From Bacillota bacterium (lineage in GTDB: Bacteria; Bacillota; Clostridia; CAKSNL01; HGM11501): a stretch of 38,320 nucleotides of DNA. Under the pieces are notes generated by a model. That model was given only the letters and a program-made list of their open reading frames with translations, did not search any database and was not told the origin of the DNA. The translations under genes and the position numbers were made by a program. The stretch is taken from the NCBI GenBank assembly GCA_030705805.1, contig JAUZPY010000007.1:1-38320 (forward strand). The letters run 5' to 3'. This document shows, piece after piece, positions 21,704 to 31,466 of the stretch; position 1 is the stretch's first letter; every line of letters starts with the position of its first letter.

Positions 21704-23377
21704 TTATTTAAGTGCTTCAAGCACCATATCATCTATTCGACTGCGAATTTTAAGCATAGTTTCGTTATTTGTTACGCACTTGGCGAAGGTAATATTCATG
21801 CCGCATATTTTTTCAATTTCTTCCACTACTTTTTCCTTACCGTAAAAGCTTTCGCAAAGCTTCATTGCCCTAACATCGTCATACGCCTGCTTAAGCACCA
21901 AAATCCTGATAGATTCAAGAGCCGTGCCGTCCTGTGCAGGATAAACAATAAAGCAGTCTCCGCCGGGGCCCCAATATCCTCCGTTTGTATTAAGGAAAGG
22001 ATTAACGCTGTCGCAAGACATACGGTTATTATAAAAGTTATAGCCCCAATGCAAAAAGCCCTGTATATCATATTTATAAAACTGAGTTCCTATAAACCTT
22101 GTTCTTGCTGAAGCCATGGCAAGCATACGATTGCTGACCCCAATCCACTGTCCGCAGTAATATGCCCAGCGATCCTTTATGTCTTCATTTAAGAACGGCT
22201 CTATTCTGTCAATGCACGGCACAGGATTTTCGCACAGTCCCTGTTTGTAAAACTCCACATGGCTCATAGCATCAATAATTTTCCAGTCCTTTAATATATC
22301 GGCTATTATCTTTTTATCTTTTCCATACTGCTCCAAGTGCTCTTCCTGCGGCTCATCGGAAATATGAAAAAAGCATTTTCCCTTGTCCCAATGTTTTTCT
22401 AAATATGCGGTAAATTCAGTTAAGAAGCACCTTAAAAACCGAGAGTATTCTTCTCCTGACGCATCTGTATCCCAGCCAAAGATTTTTTTATATTCACCAT
22501 CTGCCGTTGCCATAATCTTAGGTGCATTGTATGCTCCCCACTGCGAAAAAAGGTGGGATACTTCAATGTACTTTACATTGCATCTTTCACACATATCAAG
22601 CCAGCGGTCTACAAGGGAAAAATCAAAGCTGTAAGCTCCGTCATCAACAGTAACCTTTACAAGTTGAGTCGTAAGACGCTCTCCCCCAACCTCCGTATCA
22701 AGCGGAGGTGTGAAAACCGGCATTAAAATCATATTATTACCATTCTTTACTGCTGTTTTAATATAATTTTCGCAGATTTCAAAATGCCTGTCTGAAAAAG
22801 GCTCTACATTATAGTAGTTTGCCAGACAGTCAGTGTAAAACCACTGAGTAACCTTCATTTCCTGCTCCGGCAAATCAACAGGTATTATTTCAATCTCTAT
22901 TATATTTTCTGTAATTTTTTCGTCTTTGTCATTATAAAGGCATATTTTTGTTTCGCAGGTTCCGCCTGTAAGTGCGCCGCTTGGTTCAAAATCAATCCAC
23001 GCTGCATGAAGCTGCTGATTTACCACCGTCATCTTATTTTTATACACAAGGGGTATAAGTACATCGGGATACAGTCCCGGAGTTACTCTTAAATAGTCCG
23101 AATCTGTTTTAAGTACATAATTTTTAGTCGAATGTACCGGAAGATAGTTGGGCACAGATTCAACCATGCGTACCGTGGCATAAGGTGCTAAGGGGCCCGA
23201 TATTTCAATTCTGTAAAACTTTCCGGCATTCCATGCATCATCCTCATCACAGGCCGCCAGCTGGATTGAAAATCTTTCGTTTCTATACATACGTGCTTTT
23301 TTAAGTTCACCAAAATCAGAAAGCTTCTGGTCTATAAAGCACTTTTCAAGGGACGAAATAATTTTTGCTTCTACCAT
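21704..23377 (-). CDS. DUF4091-domain glycoside-hydrolase-like protein
   Basis: The 557-aa protein has an N-terminal beta-sandwich-like region (about 1-165) and a TIM-barrel-like part. The barrel region includes TQWFYTDCLANYYNVEPFSD, DRWLDMCERCNVKYIEVSHL and FFHISDEPQEEHLEQYGKD. The C-terminus has GFLHWGYNFYNNR, with GGDCFIVYPAQDGT and SIRILVLKQAYDD, which are characteristic of DUF4091. DUF4091 proteins are uncharacterised or glycosidase-related. The Asp-Glu in ISDEPQ is a candidate acid pair. It has no signal peptide, so it is probably cytoplasmic. The start at 23377 follows AAGGAG at 8 bases. It has its own promoter and terminator and lies near a GH127 gene, fitting a role in arabinan or mixed pectin use. 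Confidence 0.8.
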   Translation of the reverse strand: MVEAKIISSLEKCFIDQKLSDFGELKKARMYRNERFSIQLAACDEDDAWNAGKFYRIEISGPLAPYATVRMVESVPNYLPVHSTKNYVLKTDSDYLRVTPGLYPDVLIPLVYKNKMTVVNQQLHAAWIDFEPSGALTGGTCETKICLYNDKDEKITENIIEIEIIPVDLPEQEMKVTQWFYTDCLANYYNVEPFSDRHFEICENYIKTAVKNGNNMILMPVFTPPLDTEVGGERLTTQLVKVTVDDGAYSFDFSLVDRWLDMCERCNVKYIEVSHLFSQWGAYNAPKIMATADGEYKKIFGWDTDASGEEYSRFLRCFLTEFTAYLEKHWDKGKCFFHISDEPQEEHLEQYGKDKKIIADILKDWKIIDAMSHVEFYKQGLCENPVPCIDRIEPFLNEDIKDRWAYYCGQWIGVSNRMLAMASARTRFIGTQFYKYDIQGFLHWGYNFYNNRMSCDSVNPFLNTNGGYWGPGGDCFIVYPAQDGTALESIRILVLKQAYDDVRAMKLCESFYGKEKVVEEIEKICGMNITFAKCVTNNETMLKIRSRIDDMVLEALK

Positions 23378-23448
23378 CTTTACCACTCCTTTTTACTATA
23401 CAGCAATATTGTCTTTGTTATTAAACTTCATTTCATTAACTGATTCTG

Positions 23449-23477
23449 ATTATACCATTACAAAAATCCCATGTAAA
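23449..23477 (-). promoter_or_regulatory. sigma-A promoter of the DUF4091 gene
   Basis: Minus-strand TTTACA (23472-23477) and TATAAT (23449-23454) are 17 bases apart, about 70 bases before the start codon. Confidence 0.75.
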
Positions 23478-23524
23478 TACATTAACTTGCTGTCTGTTAG
23501 CACAATTCTGCTATTTAATTAAAT

Positions 23525-23565
23525 AAAAAGCAAGGCTTTAGTCTGCCTAAAGCCTTGCTTTTTTT
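23525..23565. terminator. terminator of the small membrane-protein gene
   Basis: AAAAAGCAAGGCTTTAG and CTAAAGCCTTGCTTTTT form a perfect 17-bp stem with a 5-base loop. It lies 8 bases beyond the stop of the minus-strand gene, with U-rich sequence in both directions. Confidence 0.92.
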
Positions 23566-23573
23566 AATCTCTA

Positions 23574-23945
23574 TTACTTAACTACCTTGTTTTCTGTTTT
23601 AGGCTTTTTTGGCAAAATTGCAGAAATTATAAAAAATATTCCAAAAGCAAATGCAATTACACTCCATACCTTCAAGTCACTATAACTGCCTGCACTAACT
23701 ATTGCTAGAAGGCCGCCTACAAGATAAAAAATACCTGCAGTAATTGAGCCGCCCTTGGACTTTCTTGCAACTACGCCAATAATACCTGCTATCAGCATGA
23801 ATACGGAAAGAATAAATCCGGCAGATCCGCTTACTTCTCCATTTTCAGAAAGGGCATTGCCAACTCCGGCCGCACAAGACTGAAACACAATAAGAACAAA
23901 TAACACCATACTGATAATGCCGATTATCATCCTGGCTGTTTTCAT
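23574..23945 (-). CDS. small membrane protein of unknown function, 123 aa
   Basis: Four hydrophobic segments are visible: about 5-25 (MIIGIISMVLFVLIVFQSC), 44-60 (FILSVFMLIAGIIGVVA), 69-86 (ITAGIFYLVGGLLAIVSA) and 93-110 (VWSVIAFAFGIFFIISA). The C-terminal tail is lysine-rich and would face the cytoplasm. It is preceded by AAGGAGG. A cysteine in the first helix is not in a good lipobox. I recognise no specific family, though small four-helix proteins of this kind are common in Clostridia. It forms a single-gene unit. Confidence 0.75.
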   Translation of the reverse strand: MKTARMIIGIISMVLFVLIVFQSCAAGVGNALSENGEVSGSAGFILSVFMLIAGIIGVVARKSKGGSITAGIFYLVGGLLAIVSAGSYSDLKVWSVIAFAFGIFFIISAILPKKPKTENKVVK

Positions 23946-24138
23946 AACTTTCCTCCTTAAATTATTATATTAATTTTTTATATCAACAAATGCTATAAAT
24001 AATAAACTTCCCAAATTTCATTGCTTAAATTATAAAAAAACTTTCCAATTGTCATTGTTAACACATTTCCTGACACATATTCATCTTTTTTGAAAGCTAT
24101 AATCTTTATTTTAAAAAGATTTGTCTTTAATTATGCCA

Positions 24139-24167
24139 TTGACATAAACTTATGGAAATAGTAAAAT
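24139..24167 (+). promoter_or_regulatory. promoter of the GH127 gene
   Basis: TTGACA (24139-24144) and TAAAAT (24162-24167) are 17 bases apart, 54 bases before the start codon. The 170 bases between this and the divergent small membrane-protein gene are AT-rich with no other clear element. Confidence 0.75.
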
Positions 24168-24221
24168 CGATTTGTCTTGTACCTATTAAAAGGAAAAATA
24201 CTTTTGAAAGGACTGATTTTT

Positions 24222-26129
24222 ATGTATTCGCATTTTGACTTTGGTGAAGTTATGCCAAAAGGCATATTAAAGGAATTTATTCAAAATCAGCTTAATGGCA
24301 TTACAGGACATATAGACGATTCCGGTTCTCCTTTTGGTGACCGCTCAAATGACTGGTTTGTGCCGGCAGGAAAGCAGAATGACCAATACTGGTATCCCTA
24401 TGAACAGAAGGGATACTGGCTTGACGGTGCTTTGAAAGCTGCATATTACGGGAATGATGCCTCTGTTCTGTCAAGAGTAAAGGGGCAGCTTTACGGAGTT
24501 TTAAATAATCCGGACGAGGACGGCTATTTAGGCCCTGCAAACCTTAAAACAAACTATGACAAATCAAAAAACTTTTACAATAGATGGCCTCATACGGTAA
24601 TGTTCCGTGCTTTAATGGCGGAATACGAAATTACCAAGGATGAGAAAATTATCAAGGCTCTTTCGAACCATTACTTAAATAGTGATTTCAGCCTTCATGA
24701 ACTTCGCAATGCTACAAATATTGAAATTCTTGTTTGGCTTTATAATGTCACAAAAACCAAGAAATTTATTGACATAGCAGAGGATGCATTCAATAGATTT
24801 CCTTCTGCCTGCAAGTGGAAGGACATGCTTCCGGAAAGTCTGGCTGTCGATAAACCTGCTTTTATTCATGGTGTTACCTACTGTGAGATAGAAAAGCTTG
24901 GTGCAATCCTTTATTCCGCAACAGGAAAACGCCAGTATCTTGAATTAAGTATTGCTGCGGAAAGAAAGCTGGAAAAATATCATCTGCTGGTTTGCGGAGT
25001 TCCTTCAAGCTCTGAATTTCTCACTTCAATCAATTCTCTTGACAGTCACGAAATATGTGACATTTCCGACTATACATGGAGCCTTTATTATTTATTTAAA
25101 ATTACAGGTGACACACATTATCTTGATATTGCCGAGCGTGCAATCTGGAACGCTCTCCCCGGCTCTGTTTCAGAGGATTTTAAATCAATTCAGTATTTTT
25201 CATGTCCCAACCAGGTTCTTGCAGACGAAACCTCTAACCACAATGCCTACCATAGAGGGGACGCTTCCATGAGCTATAGAAGCGAGGGGCTTGCTCAATG
25301 CTGTATAGGAAACGTAAACCGTGCAATGTCAAACTACATATACAATATGTTTGCATATTCCGGTGACGAAATTTTCGCTGCATTGTACGGCAGCTGTGAA
25401 GCAAATCATGGCGGAATAAAAATTACTGAAGAAACAGCGTACCCATTTGACGAAACTGTCTGTTTTAAATTCAGTATGTCTGAAAAAAAGATTTTAAACT
25501 TTTCTTTCAGAATTCCATTGTGGAGCAAAGATGTTTGCCTAAAGGTCAATGGTCAAAAGACAGATTTTACAAAGGATAAGGGCAAAGGAAATCTCTGCCG
25601 TGAATTTTCTGACGGAGATATCATTAAAATAACCTTTAAAGCAGATATCTATACAGAAACAACTTCTGACGGTGTGGTATGTATACTGCGGGGACCTCTT
25701 TTATATACGCTTGCCCTTTCTGAAAAAGTGGAAAAGCAGGAAAATGTAGCATATGGTTATAATTTATATACAGATGATTTCTGGGCATACGCAGTCAATC
25801 CGGAAGAAGCTTTAAAGAATGCCGCTGTAGCGAAAAAAGCTATTAAAGATTTCGGGTTTCATTTGCAGTCTCCTCCCTTAGAAATTACAATTCCTGCATA
25901 TAAGTTGTCAAACTGGACTTACGATGATAAAGAGGAAGTTCAGCAACTGGTTTACGAAGCAAGAAACGAGCTGATAGACGATACCTTTGTCTTTGAGCCT
26001 AAAAAGATACATTGCCGCCTTACTCCTAATGTTCCGGAAAAGCCTGAGGTGTGTGAGAAAGTAGCCATAAAGCTTATTCCCTACGGTGCATCAAGGCTTC
26101 GCATAACAAACTTTCCGGTAATTAAATAA
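24222..26129 (+). CDS. GH127-family beta-L-arabinofuranosidase-like enzyme
   Basis: Known GH127 enzymes release L-arabinofuranose from beta-linked arabino-oligosaccharides, as in plant extensin glycans. This 635-aa protein has an (alpha/alpha)6-barrel region (1-390) and a C-terminal beta-sandwich region. The key residues of the characterised Bifidobacterium enzyme appear here: Glu277 and Cys279 in HEICDISDYTWSL, and the zinc-binding cysteine pair Cys360-Cys361 in AQCCIGNVNRAM. Cys360 corresponds to the nucleophile. No signal peptide is present, so the substrate is imported. The start at 24222 follows GAAAGGACT; the longer frame covers the leader. Some GH127-like proteins act on other sugars, so specificity is not certain. 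Confidence 0.85.
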   Translation: MYSHFDFGEVMPKGILKEFIQNQLNGITGHIDDSGSPFGDRSNDWFVPAGKQNDQYWYPYEQKGYWLDGALKAAYYGNDASVLSRVKGQLYGVLNNPDEDGYLGPANLKTNYDKSKNFYNRWPHTVMFRALMAEYEITKDEKIIKALSNHYLNSDFSLHELRNATNIEILVWLYNVTKTKKFIDIAEDAFNRFPSACKWKDMLPESLAVDKPAFIHGVTYCEIEKLGAILYSATGKRQYLELSIAAERKLEKYHLLVCGVPSSSEFLTSINSLDSHEICDISDYTWSLYYLFKITGDTHYLDIAERAIWNALPGSVSEDFKSIQYFSCPNQVLADETSNHNAYHRGDASMSYRSEGLAQCCIGNVNRAMSNYIYNMFAYSGDEIFAALYGSCEANHGGIKITEETAYPFDETVCFKFSMSEKKILNFSFRIPLWSKDVCLKVNGQKTDFTKDKGKGNLCREFSDGDIIKITFKADIYTETTSDGVVCILRGPLLYTLALSEKVEKQENVAYGYNLYTDDFWAYAVNPEEALKNAAVAKKAIKDFGFHLQSPPLEITIPAYKLSNWTYDDKEEVQQLVYEARNELIDDTFVFEPKKIHCRLTPNVPEKPEVCEKVAIKLIPYGASRLRITNFPVIK

Positions 26130-26230
26130 GCAGCATAGGTATAAAATAAGCTTTCATTTACACAAGCTGCACCGGCAAAAAAAGCAAAGGTAACAGCGCT
26201 TTGGTTAAAAAAAGCGTTGATGTAAATATT

Positions 26231-26275
26231 AAAAGCACCTTCTATGGCAGACGCCTGCCATAGAAGGTGCTTTTT
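26231..26275. terminator. 20-bp-stem bidirectional terminator
   Basis: AAAAGCACCTTCTATGGCAG and its exact reverse complement (26255-26274) form a perfect stem with a 4-base loop between the convergent GH127 and CBM32-like genes. U-runs occur in both directions. Confidence 0.93.
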
Positions 26276-26314
26276 GTTCGGTGGAAAGTTCTAGGGGTTA
26301 GTTATTTTTATTTA

Positions 26315-27787
26315 TTATTCTGCAACAGCATTAGTTTCTTTAGAATATGTTATAGTAATTGTCTGAGTACTTTGATCCCACGCTATGTTATAACCAAGGT
26401 TTTCAGATACAAACCTAAGCGGTATAAATGTTCTGGAACTTTTAATTTTAGGTGATGAACCTTTAAGTGTATATCTTACACGACCATAAACACTGTCTGT
26501 TACAAATACTCTGGGGTTCATAACCTGTAATTCGAGCTTTGTAGCTCCTTTGTTAACAACTATTGATTGATTATTTCCGTCCCACGCTATATCTGCACCC
26601 ATTTCAGCAAGAAGGCCTCTTAACGGAATCATAGTTGTTCCGTTATCAAGGTAAGGAGCAACATCTAAAGTTACTGTTTTTGCCGTCTCTCCTCCCTTTG
26701 TAACCTTCATTTCATTGGAGCCTATCTGCATAACATACTGCTCATATAAAGCTAAATCCGAAGATGCTTTAGCTTCTTTAGTCTGATAGAAATTCAATTC
26801 AGCACATCCGCAGTGAATATTGAATTCCGTAATCTCAAATTTAAAATATCTGGCCTTTACCGGATTTTTAAAGAAAACATTCTTTTCATTGAAATTAACT
26901 ACCATAGTTCCACCACTGATAACAGGTACATAATTTGTTCCGTCTGTTGAGGAATATAAATTATAAGTTTTCCAATGGCATTTAACGGACGGATCGTCCT
27001 GTCTGGGGAAATATGAAAATGCCGCAATATCATACTCCTTGCCCATATCAACTTCAAGAATTATAGGAGCAGAATCACCGGGCTTTTCGTGCCAGAATGT
27101 CCCTTTATTTCCGTCAAAAATCCTTGATGCATCATGGCCACTATCCCATATAGACACTGCATTGGCTTTAAAGTCCTTTCTGTCAATTGCATAATAAGTA
27201 TGACTTTCTTTGTATGCTTTGAAGCCGTCTACAGTAACGTCTTCCTTTGAGGCATCCCGAACCATAAAATTAAGTTCGGCCATTGTGCCATATCCGTTTA
27301 CGCCCTTTGTAATTTCAAAAACAACCTTTTTTACGGTTACGTTACAAGGCAGGCTAACAGACTTAGGGTTTGCATCATCGGTGAAATCACCGCCCATGGC
27401 AAGTATCGGCTCGCTGGTCTCATCTTTTGCTATGTAGAAATTATACTGAAGCGCACGTCCCGATTGTGAAGCGGTGTTTCTGGGAGTATATTTAAAACCG
27501 CTTATAGGAACCGCTTCAGGAAATACAACAGTAATCTTAAACGGCCCTTCCTCTTTCCATGTAATAGTAGAACCTTCCGCAGTATATTTTGAATGCCAGA
27601 ATGTGTTTACATCACCGTCAAATGCATTTTCAATCGGACATCCCGAAAGAAAGCTGTTAACGGAAAGCTTCCATGTACTATCATATTTATAATAGCTGCC
27701 GTCATCCGACATTGCAAAAGCAGGAACTATAACGGTCAGAGAAATCGCCATTGCCAGAACAAGTATAAGTGAAATTATTTTTTTCAT
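26315..27787 (-). CDS. secreted protein with two F5/8-type (CBM32-like) domains and a copper-amine-oxidase-like domain
   Basis: A signal peptide is clear (basic start, hydrophobic core ISLILVLAMAISLTVIVP, cleavage near AFA, residue 25). The first discoidin-like domain (about 35-180) includes NAFDGDVNTFWHSKY, and the second (about 195-340) RIFDGNKGTFWHEKPG then AAFSYFPRQDD and YFKFEITEF. Both are typical F5/8 type C carbohydrate-binding folds. The C-terminal 130 residues (TTMIPLRGLLAEMGADIAWD, then RTFIPLRFVSENLGYNIAWD) are the copper-amine-oxidase N-terminal stalk repeat found on many clostridial surface proteins. No catalytic domain is seen, so it is probably a surface glycan binder. It is 16 bases downstream of the 912-aa gene with its own GGAAGGGGAG, and in the same operon. 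Confidence 0.87.
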   Translation of the reverse strand: MKKIISLILVLAMAISLTVIVPAFAMSDDGSYYKYDSTWKLSVNSFLSGCPIENAFDGDVNTFWHSKYTAEGSTITWKEEGPFKITVVFPEAVPISGFKYTPRNTASQSGRALQYNFYIAKDETSEPILAMGGDFTDDANPKSVSLPCNVTVKKVVFEITKGVNGYGTMAELNFMVRDASKEDVTVDGFKAYKESHTYYAIDRKDFKANAVSIWDSGHDASRIFDGNKGTFWHEKPGDSAPIILEVDMGKEYDIAAFSYFPRQDDPSVKCHWKTYNLYSSTDGTNYVPVISGGTMVVNFNEKNVFFKNPVKARYFKFEITEFNIHCGCAELNFYQTKEAKASSDLALYEQYVMQIGSNEMKVTKGGETAKTVTLDVAPYLDNGTTMIPLRGLLAEMGADIAWDGNNQSIVVNKGATKLELQVMNPRVFVTDSVYGRVRYTLKGSSPKIKSSRTFIPLRFVSENLGYNIAWDQSTQTITITYSKETNAVAE

Positions 27788-27803
27788 TTATATCTCCCCT
27801 TCC

Positions 27804-30542
27804 TTACTGCAATAAGCCTTTTACAGCGTTAACAGTGTTCCTGTCAACCCCATAAGCGCCGGCTGCCGTTATTCCGTTTCCTGCATCATATACTTCCCAA
27901 CCGAAGCAATCGGCCAGATATGTTACCGGTACATAAATAACTCCGTTTACAATCTTTACAGGATTTGAAAGTGCTTTAACTACACCGTTAATTCTAGCCT
28001 CATTTGAGCCTATTACAGTGTAAGTCCACTTATAATCAGAAATTTCATCCTTATCATTTAGTGTATGTGATTCAATATGAATAATATTTTCATTTCTGTC
28101 ATAGGTAAACTTTGTTTCTCCAAAGCCCAGTATGTCCTCTACGGCATTGATTGGGAAATACAGTACCCCGTTATCATTTATGGCTTTTACTCTTGTATCA
28201 GGTTCATATACATACATCTTGCCGCCGTTTACCACCATTCTGTTTGAGTCGGATTTAAGAATTACAGAATCTTTTAAAGCTTCCCTCTGGGTATCAGTAG
28301 TAGATGTTTGCTGGATTTGGGTGTAAAGGTAGTTGAATCTTCCCATAGGAGCGCAGCTTCCGTTTGTATATAAGTTAAGCGCATCGCCTGCTACGTCTAT
28401 TCCGTCGGTTACCTTAAACTCAAGGTCAACCGTTCCCGTTTCGCCTAAAAAGCTTCTCGGAATAACTACCTGAAGGACGTTGGCGTTCACAGTATAGCTT
28501 ACAGTTCCGATCTGCTCCCACTCCCATTTATTGCCTGTGTTCTTTTCAATTATGCCGGGGCCTTTTCTGTTAATTACGTAATCGTATCCCTGCCAACCTG
28601 TTGCATGGTTACGGTCTGTATTGATATATATGTTCATCCAGTTATCGGTACCCTTAACTATATCTTTTGTGGTCTTTACATAGAAATAGAAGTTATCTTT
28701 ATCACGTGCGGCCTTCGCCCTTGAAATAGAATTATTTACAACAGTTGTGTAATGATACTGCTTTCCTGTTTCAGGGTTCTTGTATCCGTAATAATCTCTT
28801 TGATAATCGTCATCATCGTTTATGAATTCAGGTGCTACGCTGTCCCACTGGTTCAAAGCGCCGTTAATATCAATTGTCTTTTCTGCGCCTGCAGTCGGTG
28901 CGGGCCTTACACCTCTGTACTTTCTTACAAAATCAACAAACATATTGTAAGTATCGTCTCCAAGAGGCCCTCTTGAAGGCTCTATATCACGGCTGCCTTC
29001 ATTGTCATATGTATCAACAAAGCAGTTGGTAACTCCTGAATACAATCTCTGTCTGCCGGCAATCCATTCATTCCATCCGTCTACAAATACAAATGCCGGA
29101 TCAGTATCAAGCACTCTTGACTCCTGTTCTTTAAGGAAAGAATTCTGCCTGAATCCGTTTTCAGTCCAGTCCTCACCAAAGGCTTCCGTATAGCTTCTGC
29201 CTTTTGTATATTCATCGGAGAACACGCCCGTTATGCTTTTGCCCCATACATAAGATTCATTTATAGAACAGCCAAGTGACATAAATTCAGTTCTTCCGTC
29301 AGAATATGTACCAAATTTATGCTGAGGATAATCCTCCAGCCAAATAAACTGATCTTTATCTGTCTGTCCGCTTCTGCCTCCGCTGGATTTGAATGTAAAG
29401 GAATTATACATTTCATCCATAAATGCAACATAATACATGTCGCTCGGATCCTCGTATTTTTCAGTGCTGCTCTTATATGCCGCAGACATCAGGAGTGGTT
29501 TTCCGTTCCAGTAGAACCAAAGATCCGAATAGTTTCCGTCTTTGAACATTGTAAGATAGAAGAATTTAACTGAATTTGCCTTGTTGGTCTTCCATGAACA
29601 AAGTGCGCTGATTTTAGGAGCGTCAACTCCCGATGCTCTTGCATCTCTCCATGCGTTAAGTTGAGTCTTTAATCCTCTGTAGAAGCACTGATCTCCGTTT
29701 GTGCAGTCAAAGAATACGACATCTACATCAGCATTGGCAAGCAAAACAGCCTGCTTTCTGTAAACCCAGTAATCCGTATTATCATAGAATCCGAAAAGGG
29801 GCTGTGACCAGTAATAGACACCGCTGATATCCCATACAGGGCTGTCAAAAGTATATTTAGCTTCAGGGTGAGCTTTAACTATTTCTGAAGGTATCCGTGC
29901 AGTTTTATCCGGCGCACCTGTATGCCAGTCCCAATAGAACATTCCTATGTATCTGTCCTCTTTCTTTACATCGCCGACTTCTTCATAGTCAGCAACACTG
30001 CGTCCCATATCGTCAACTGCTGCCCATGTATCATGATAGTTGTCAATAATTGCACTGTCAGGAACAGGCTCATATGGAGTATACGCTAATGCTTCAGTTG
30101 AAAATGTAACGGAATCAACGGTAATCAGCCCATTTGCATGACAGAAGGTTGACACGATGTATATGTCATGTGTTCCGCTTACTGTATAGTCAAGATCTGC
30201 GGCAAACTCCTTGCTTGCATCCTCATTGAACTTAACCCATCCGATTATATCACCTTTTAAGCTGTCAGTCCTTATACAGTAAATATCCCCGTTGGTAGAG
30301 CTATCAAGTTTACAGCTTCCGTTCATACGAACAGATTTTACACCTGTCATATCAACGCTTTTAAACGATATGTAGCCATTCATCTGCCAGTTGGAAATCT
30401 GCGTAGCAGTAGTGGATATTGTTCCGCCTTTTTCGGCTATATCTGCCGGAGTGTAGGTCTTCGTTTCCGCAGATATACACATAGCCTGAAGCATGGAAAG
30501 TGCAATAGCCAGTGCAAGAATTCCGCATTTCAGTTTTTTCAT
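27804..30542 (-). CDS. secreted GH99-like/WbsX-like protein with a stalk domain, 912 aa
   Basis: A signal peptide (residues 1-25, ILALAIALSMLQAMCISAE) is followed by a beta-rich CBM6-like domain (about 30-150: DMTGVKSVRMNGSCKLD). The central part (about 185-545) contains YIGMFYWDWHTG, ANADVDVVFFDCTNGD and FVFVDGWNEWIAG. This pattern resembles the (beta/alpha)8 GH99-like and WbsX families; the Glu of WNEW is a candidate catalytic residue. A beta-sandwich of the DOMON/CBM9 type follows (about 560-740: KDNFYFYVKTTKD, WMNIYINTDRNHATGW). The C-terminus is a copper-amine-oxidase-like stalk domain (YFPINAVEDILGF, IYVPVTYLADCFGWE). AGGAGG precedes the start. Exact family and substrate remain open. 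Confidence 0.78.
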   Translation of the reverse strand: MKKLKCGILALAIALSMLQAMCISAETKTYTPADIAEKGGTISTTATQISNWQMNGYISFKSVDMTGVKSVRMNGSCKLDSSTNGDIYCIRTDSLKGDIIGWVKFNEDASKEFAADLDYTVSGTHDIYIVSTFCHANGLITVDSVTFSTEALAYTPYEPVPDSAIIDNYHDTWAAVDDMGRSVADYEEVGDVKKEDRYIGMFYWDWHTGAPDKTARIPSEIVKAHPEAKYTFDSPVWDISGVYYWSQPLFGFYDNTDYWVYRKQAVLLANADVDVVFFDCTNGDQCFYRGLKTQLNAWRDARASGVDAPKISALCSWKTNKANSVKFFYLTMFKDGNYSDLWFYWNGKPLLMSAAYKSSTEKYEDPSDMYYVAFMDEMYNSFTFKSSGGRSGQTDKDQFIWLEDYPQHKFGTYSDGRTEFMSLGCSINESYVWGKSITGVFSDEYTKGRSYTEAFGEDWTENGFRQNSFLKEQESRVLDTDPAFVFVDGWNEWIAGRQRLYSGVTNCFVDTYDNEGSRDIEPSRGPLGDDTYNMFVDFVRKYRGVRPAPTAGAEKTIDINGALNQWDSVAPEFINDDDDYQRDYYGYKNPETGKQYHYTTVVNNSISRAKAARDKDNFYFYVKTTKDIVKGTDNWMNIYINTDRNHATGWQGYDYVINRKGPGIIEKNTGNKWEWEQIGTVSYTVNANVLQVVIPRSFLGETGTVDLEFKVTDGIDVAGDALNLYTNGSCAPMGRFNYLYTQIQQTSTTDTQREALKDSVILKSDSNRMVVNGGKMYVYEPDTRVKAINDNGVLYFPINAVEDILGFGETKFTYDRNENIIHIESHTLNDKDEISDYKWTYTVIGSNEARINGVVKALSNPVKIVNGVIYVPVTYLADCFGWEVYDAGNGITAAGAYGVDRNTVNAVKGLLQ

Positions 30543-30714
30543 ATTTATTTTCCTCCTAAAAAGATCCTAATTAAATTATATAGTATTTTTTTTAAAAAAC
30601 AAGTAATAAAATTGCTTTATATAAATAATTTGACAAATATATTGCTATCAGGTGATAAGGGTGTGAGGGTGATGTAATTAACGAGGCTGAAGGTCTTTTT
30701 ATGGTGCGTTGTAA

Positions 30715-30741
30715 ACAAAAAAGGCATCCGAATTGGATGCC
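30715..30741 (-). terminator. terminator of the 227-aa gene
   Basis: GGCATCC and GGATGCC form a 7-bp stem with a 5-base loop; on the minus strand six T residues follow. It sits just beyond the stop codon of the 227-aa gene. Related hairpins lie upstream near 31535 and 31630. Confidence 0.8.
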
Positions 30742-30745
30742 CTTC

Positions 30746-31429
30746 TTATTCGTTACAAAAGATAAACTGAAGAAATTCGTCACCAAGTTTTGTAGTACGT
30801 TTTCTTCTGGCTTGTTTTGGAGATTCCGGTATTTTAAAATCAATTGGATAAATCAAACTGTCTCCCATAAGCTGTTCGGAAAGACTAATCATATATTCTG
30901 ACGCCCTATTGAACTCAGGATTGTTTTCTAAAACATGTTTTATGGGGTTTTCTGTTCCAAGGCTGATATGTGTAACTACCATTCCGCAATTACGAACGTA
31001 ATCATCGTCGTTGTAATGATTTTCTGAATAATATTTTAAAAGCTTTATACCTGTAAGAGTGTATTGATCCAGCAATGACATAAAGAACAGCTTTTTATCT
31101 TGATCTAAATCAATCACTACAGAATTATAAAGTGCATTAGCAAACAATTGACGCTTTTCTCGCTGGTAAGCTCGCATTGCATTGCCCGTAGCAAGTTGAA
31201 CACAGGAATAGAAAAATTCACTTTCTGTAAGTTCATCAAACCGAGAAGACAACTTTTGCAGTTTATCCTCAATCAACTGTATCCATTCAGTCATTCGTTT
31301 ATTTGCTACTTTTTCTTGAGCAAGACCTATGTATTCAGACAATAACCCACCAACTAATGGAGTAGCGCTAACAGCTCCTTTTACAGTTGCAAATACCACA
31401 TCCTTGACATCGTCTTTAGAAATACCCAT
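30746..31429 (-). CDS. unrecognised helical protein, 227 aa
   Basis: The start ATG (31429) has GGTGA 8 bases upstream; an in-frame GTG four codons earlier is possible. Near the N-terminus, SATPLVGGLLSEYIGLA is a glycine-containing hydrophobic segment that could insert in a membrane. Charged helices follow (MTEWIQLIEDKLQKLSSRFD, then AMRAYQREKRQLFANALYNS). The C-terminus is basic (PKQARRKRTTKLGDE). This general arrangement, a short PxVGG hydrophobic stretch followed by a helical domain, recurs in accessory-island proteins, but I cannot name a family. It has its own promoter and terminator and lies between the two carbohydrate gene groups. Confidence 0.65.
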   Translation of the reverse strand: MGISKDDVKDVVFATVKGAVSATPLVGGLLSEYIGLAQEKVANKRMTEWIQLIEDKLQKLSSRFDELTESEFFYSCVQLATGNAMRAYQREKRQLFANALYNSVVIDLDQDKKLFFMSLLDQYTLTGIKLLKYYSENHYNDDDYVRNCGMVVTHISLGTENPIKHVLENNPEFNRASEYMISLSEQLMGDSLIYPIDFKIPESPKQARRKRTTKLGDEFLQFIFCNE

Positions 31430-31466
31430 TATGTCTTTCACCGCCTTTCAAATACTTGATGCAATA

